NCBI RefSeq assembly: GCF_021049245.1 | Contig: NZ_CP088020.1 | Location: 1,370,001 to 1,434,000 of the forward strand | DNA length: 64,000 bases | Source: Radiobacillus kanasensis | Lineage (GTDB): Bacteria; Bacillota; Bacilli; Bacillales; Amphibacillaceae | Direction: 5' to 3' | Shown: positions 60,874 through 64,000 of the stretch, piece after piece | Position numbering within the stretch: the stretch's first letter is position 1 | How the letters are laid out: the number at the start of each line of letters is the position of its first letter | Position numbers and translations under genes: made by a program | Notes under the pieces: generated by a model | What the model saw: the letters and a program-made list of their open reading frames with translations, nothing else | Told to the model about the DNA's origin: nothing | Database searches by the model: none

Positions 60874-61929
60874 ATGGAAAAGAGACTAACAACTAAGATG
60901 GAAACATCTACAAACAGCGTGAACCTTCATTCGGAACATATAGTAACTTTTTTGAAAGACAATGGAGGCAATCATGTCTCTCATCTATTCTTTTTAAATG
61001 ATAAAGAGGTATATTGGGCACAAAGACAAACCGTGTTGATTGTATATAAAAAGATTGCAAATAAATTAGTTGTACTAGGGGATCCAATCGGGCCAGATGC
61101 TTCGATTCCCGATGCGATACGAGAGTTTCACCAATATTGTGAATATCAAGGGTTAAAACCAATCTTCTATCAAGTGAGCCCGGCATTCATGCAGTTTTAT
61201 CATGAGACAGGCTATCGATTTGTTAAGCTTGGGGAAGAAGGGAAAGTTAATCTACAAACTTTCACTCTAGCTGGTAAAAAGGGATCGAAGCTTCGGACAA
61301 GATTCAATAAGTTTGCTAGGAACGGCTTTCAGTTTCAAGTAGTAAACCCACCTTATTCGAAAGAGTTCTTACAACAACTTAAGGAAGTATCTGATTCATG
61401 GCTAGGTGGTCAAAAGGAAAAAACATTTTCCGTCGTTTCTTTTAGCGAAGAATATGTATCGAGATTTCATGTAGGAATTTTAACGGATGAAAATGACCAA
61501 ATCATTGCATTCGCGACACTTGCGGACGATTTTAGAGAAACGATTAATATCGATCTCATGCGAAAAAGAGCGGATAGCCCTCACGGAACGATGGATGTGT
61601 TATTTATTCATATCTTGGAATGGGCAAAAGAAAATCAATACCAAACCTGCAGTTTAGGCATGGCACCACTTTCTAATGTAGGAAGCTGTAAGTATTCATT
61701 TGCTACTGAGAAATTTATCCGTTTGGCCTATCTATATGGAAATTCTTTATATAACTTCAAAGGATTAAAGGAATTTAAAGAAAAGTTTGCTTGTACGTGG
61801 GAACCGAAATATCTTGCTTACAAAAAAACATTCCTTCCAGCAACATTCGTGCAGCTTGTGTTGTTGATTAATAAAAGAAAAACAAACCGGCAAATGTTAC
61901 GAGTGCAAAAAAAAGAAGAAATTGGATAA
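60874..61929 (+). CDS. DUF2156 / MprF C-terminal-type protein
   Basis: 351 residues, soluble. Corresponds to the dimeric GNAT-like catalytic domain of lysylphosphatidylglycerol synthases: VSHLFFLNDKEVYWA, VVLGDPIGPDASIPDAIREFHQYC, YHETGYRFVKLGEEGKVNL, LRTRFNKFARNGFQFQV, GTMDVLFIHILEWAKENQYQTCSLGMAPLSNV and YNFKGLKEFKEKFACTWEPKYLAY. The large membrane flippase part of MprF is absent, so it acts as a stand-alone aminoacyl or acyl transferase, or depends on another protein. Ribosome site CTGGAGGG. Followed by a terminator. Confidence 0.82.
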   Translation: MEKRLTTKMETSTNSVNLHSEHIVTFLKDNGGNHVSHLFFLNDKEVYWAQRQTVLIVYKKIANKLVVLGDPIGPDASIPDAIREFHQYCEYQGLKPIFYQVSPAFMQFYHETGYRFVKLGEEGKVNLQTFTLAGKKGSKLRTRFNKFARNGFQFQVVNPPYSKEFLQQLKEVSDSWLGGQKEKTFSVVSFSEEYVSRFHVGILTDENDQIIAFATLADDFRETINIDLMRKRADSPHGTMDVLFIHILEWAKENQYQTCSLGMAPLSNVGSCKYSFATEKFIRLAYLYGNSLYNFKGLKEFKEKFACTWEPKYLAYKKTFLPATFVQLVLLINKRKTNRQMLRVQKKEEIG

Positions 61930-61956
61930 CTACTAAGCATATGAAATGGTTCTAAT

Positions 61957-61993
61957 AGAAAGAGCCGAATAATCCACTTCGGCTCTTTTCCCA
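61957..61993. terminator. Bidirectional terminator
   Basis: AAAGAGCCGAA / TTCGGCTCTTT hairpin with an 8-nt loop between convergent genes. Confidence 0.93.
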
Positions 61994-61994
61994 A

Positions 61995-63374
61995 TTAGCG
62001 AATCGATGCACTACGTAAGCTATATCTTTTTCCTGGATGATGGTCTGGTAAACGGTTATAACCATACAAGTTATCACGGAAGGTTTCCCCTTCATATTCT
62101 TTACGTACAAGTCCGCGTTCCTGGAGGATTGGTACGACATGTTCTGCAAAATCTTTAAACGTACCTGGAGTAATGGCATAAGCAATATTAAAGCCATCAA
62201 TCCCTGTTTCTTCTACCCATTCTTCCAAAGTATCCGCGATTTCTTCTCCACTACCCACTGCAATTGGTCCAAGACCACCAATGCCAACAAACTCTTTAAT
62301 CTTATCGACCGTCCATTGTGTCTCAGGATCAATTTTTGTGAAGTTTTCCACTGCAGATTGAATAGAGTCGTTCTTTACATAACGAAGGTTTTCGTCTGGC
62401 GCGTATTCAGATAGATCAATTCCGGTCCAACCTCCAAAGAGAGCCAAAGCTCCGTCATAGCTTATATGTTGTTTATACTCCTCATATTTTGCCACTGCTT
62501 CTTCATGCGTTTTCCCGACAATGGGGGTAAACATGGTGAGAACTTTAATGTCATCTTTTGAGCGACCAAACGTTTCCGCTTCTGCACGAAGTTTATCCAC
62601 ATATTGCTTTGCTGCTTTTTTCGTTGGAGCACCAATAAAGACACATTCCGCGTTTGCCGCAGCGAAAGCTCTTCCTTTTGTGGAGGCTCCTGCCTGAAAT
62701 ATGACTGGTGTTCGTTGAGGGGATGGTTCACTTAGGTGAGCACCAGGGACTTTGAAATATTTTCCTTCATGTTCGATATTGTGTACCTTACTTGGATCTG
62801 AATAGATACCACTATCTTTATCGACTAAGACTGCCTCCTCTTCCCAGCTACCTTCCCAAAGCTTGTAGCAAACTTCTAAGTACTCGGCAGCAATGTCGTA
62901 GCGCTCATCATGGCCAATTTGGTCATCTAATCCTATATTTACCGCAGCACTCTTAAGATAAGAGGTGACAATATTCCAACCGACGCGGCCTTTCGTTAGA
63001 TGGTCTAAAGTAGACATCCGACGGGCAAATGGATACGGATGCTCATGCGTCACAGAAGCGGTCACCCCAAAACCGATATGCTTAGTAACGGCTGACATTA
63101 AGGGAACGACAAGCAAGGGATCGTTAACGGGTGATTGTGCCCCTTGCCGTACGGCAGCATCCCTCGAGCCTTCATAGACATCATACGTACCGAGGACGTC
63201 TGCTAGAAAAATAGCATCAAACCGTGCTTCTTCTAATATTTGAGCTAATTCAATCCAATATTCACTATCTTTGTACTGGTGCGAGCGATCCTCAGGGTGT
63301 GTCCATAGGCCAGGAGACTGGTGCCCCGCACAGTTCATATCAAAAGCATTTAAATAGATTCGTTTTTTAGTCAT
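61995..63374 (-). CDS. LLM-class flavin-dependent monooxygenase (NtaA/DszA family)
   Basis: 459 residues. Starts TKKRIYLNAFDMNCAGHQSPGLW; FDAIFLADVLGTYDVYEG, GFGVTASVTHEHPYPFARRMSTLDHLTKGRVGWNIVTSY and QTPVIFQAGASTKGRAFAA-type segment are characteristic of bacterial luciferase-like NtaA/SnaA/SoxA monooxygenases acting on xenobiotics, alkanesulfonates or amine chelators with FMNH2. The FMN reductase encoded just upstream (14 nt away) would supply FMNH2. Likely part of a sulfur/nitrogen scavenging operon continuing outside the window. The ATG at 63374 is preferred over 63380. Confidence 0.88.
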   Translation of the reverse strand: MTKKRIYLNAFDMNCAGHQSPGLWTHPEDRSHQYKDSEYWIELAQILEEARFDAIFLADVLGTYDVYEGSRDAAVRQGAQSPVNDPLLVVPLMSAVTKHIGFGVTASVTHEHPYPFARRMSTLDHLTKGRVGWNIVTSYLKSAAVNIGLDDQIGHDERYDIAAEYLEVCYKLWEGSWEEEAVLVDKDSGIYSDPSKVHNIEHEGKYFKVPGAHLSEPSPQRTPVIFQAGASTKGRAFAAANAECVFIGAPTKKAAKQYVDKLRAEAETFGRSKDDIKVLTMFTPIVGKTHEEAVAKYEEYKQHISYDGALALFGGWTGIDLSEYAPDENLRYVKNDSIQSAVENFTKIDPETQWTVDKIKEFVGIGGLGPIAVGSGEEIADTLEEWVEETGIDGFNIAYAITPGTFKDFAEHVVPILQERGLVRKEYEGETFRDNLYGYNRLPDHHPGKRYSLRSASIR

Positions 63375-63387
63375 CTTCATTCACTCC

Positions 63388-63936
63388 TTATCGCAACACG
63401 GCTGTTTGTTGTTTTTGTACGGTTTGGATAAAATAATAAAGCTGTTTTCTCGTTCTTTCTAAAATCTCAAAATCAATGATTGGATTTTCTAAACTTTCTT
63501 TATTAATCTGGCTATCTAGTAAATAAACTCCCTTTAAGTTTTGCCCTTTTAGGTTTGCAAGTAATGGCTTTAAGGTGTACTCGATGGCTAATAAGTGGGC
63601 TGGGCTACCCCCTGTCATGATTGGGAGAACAGGCGTATCTTGAAGTACGTCTTGTGGCAACAGATCAATTAATGCTTTCAAGACCCCGGAATAAGCAGCC
63701 TTATAAACTGGTGAACCGATAATGACACCTTTTGCATTTTGGATGAGTGATGTGATTTCCTGTATTGCTTGGCTATCGTACTTCCCGTAAAATAAAACTT
63801 CCTGAGGTACATCCCGTATGGAAATGTGAGTAACCTTCAGTTTTTCCTTTTCTAATAAGGTACCTAAGTGTCGTAACACCAAGTCAGATCTAGATCGTTC
63901 GGACGGACTTCCTGACAATACAACAATGTCGCTCAA
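63388..63936 (-). CDS. NAD(P)H-dependent FMN reductase (SsuE-like)
   Basis: 182 residues, flavodoxin-like: IVVLSGSPSERSRSDLVLRHLG (phosphate-binding loop), GVIIGSPVYKAAYSGVLKALIDLLP (the S-P-V-Y loop), PVLPIMTGGSPAHLLAIEYTLKPLLANL. Provides reduced FMN for the monooxygenase in the same operon. The TTG start at 63936 has AAAGGATG at 7-nt spacing; a TTG further up (63954) precedes the ribosome site and is rejected. The last ~60 nt of the window upstream contain no visible gene. Confidence 0.88.
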   Translation of the reverse strand: MSDIVVLSGSPSERSRSDLVLRHLGTLLEKEKLKVTHISIRDVPQEVLFYGKYDSQAIQEITSLIQNAKGVIIGSPVYKAAYSGVLKALIDLLPQDVLQDTPVLPIMTGGSPAHLLAIEYTLKPLLANLKGQNLKGVYLLDSQINKESLENPIIDFEILERTRKQLYYFIQTVQKQQTAVLR

Positions 63937-64000
63937 TGTAAAACATCCTTTCAATGAAGAAAATTTGTTTATAAGAGTGTGTGGATGATTTTCCGATCAT

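Overview
The window is AT-rich DNA from a Bacillaceae chromosome, probably a halotolerant Bacillus relative; the genus cannot be fixed from sequence alone. The evidence is strong AGGAGG-type ribosome binding sites, intrinsic terminators after most transcription units, TTG/GTG starts, and a Bacillus gene repertoire (ald, yvbH, ydbS/ydbT, yjfB, gapB, pckA, ccpN, yqfL, glpX, an SR1P-like peptide). No tRNA, rRNA or CRISPR array was seen.

Layout. 1-4.0 kb: a tryptophan-to-anthranilate operon (kynU cut by the window edge, kynB, kynA) ending with an NSS-family symporter. 4.1-5.2 kb: ald. 5.3-6.6 kb: a NERD-domain gene flanked on both sides by degenerate ~21-bp arrays. 6.7-14 kb: a VOC protein, an NDH-2-like flavoprotein, a TAXI-type TRAP transporter, a dicarboxylate/glutamate symporter and a BASS transporter. 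14-26.5 kb: small metabolic and detoxification genes, including six GNAT acetyltransferases (one AAC(6')-like), an orphan TctC lipoprotein, a YeeE/YedE transporter, threonine aldolase and a CPBP protease, plus a small gene behind a c-di-GMP-I riboswitch. 26.7-29.1 kb: an IS200/IS605-type element with a TnpB-related gene that appears to split a small membrane-protein gene. 29-38.5 kb: accessory genes, namely a secreted lipase, a decayed DUF4357 gene, a large PLD-helicase-DUF3427 protein, NUDIX, a MazG-like protein, an HNH nuclease and a TRM11-like methyltransferase. 38.6-43.1 kb: an aldehyde dehydrogenase and a manganese ABC transporter with a clear MntR-type promoter. 43.2-48.2 kb: an unexplained structured region, yvbH, a 1.14-kb transposase-less element with Tn7/Mu-like ends carrying a CBO0543-type gene, and ydbS-ydbT. 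48.2-51.2 kb: a second c-di-GMP-I riboswitch with its own terminator, controlling a STAS-like protein and an atypical KAS III; then PadR/DUF2812 and yjfB. 51.4-55.1 kb: an RsbR-like STAS protein, an MFS transporter, a BsuPI lipoprotein, a frameshifted quinone reductase and a glycine-zipper protein. 55.3-60.7 kb: a gluconeogenesis block (gapB, an SR1P-like peptide, pckA, ccpN, yqfL, glpX). 60.9-64 kb: a stand-alone DUF2156 protein and a flavin monooxygenase/FMN reductase pair.

The most interesting points are the NERD gene inside paired arrays, the compact element with multi-site inverted ends, the two c-di-GMP riboswitches, and an SR1P-like peptide gene lying between gapB and pckA. Functions are inferred from motifs read by eye; no database search was made.
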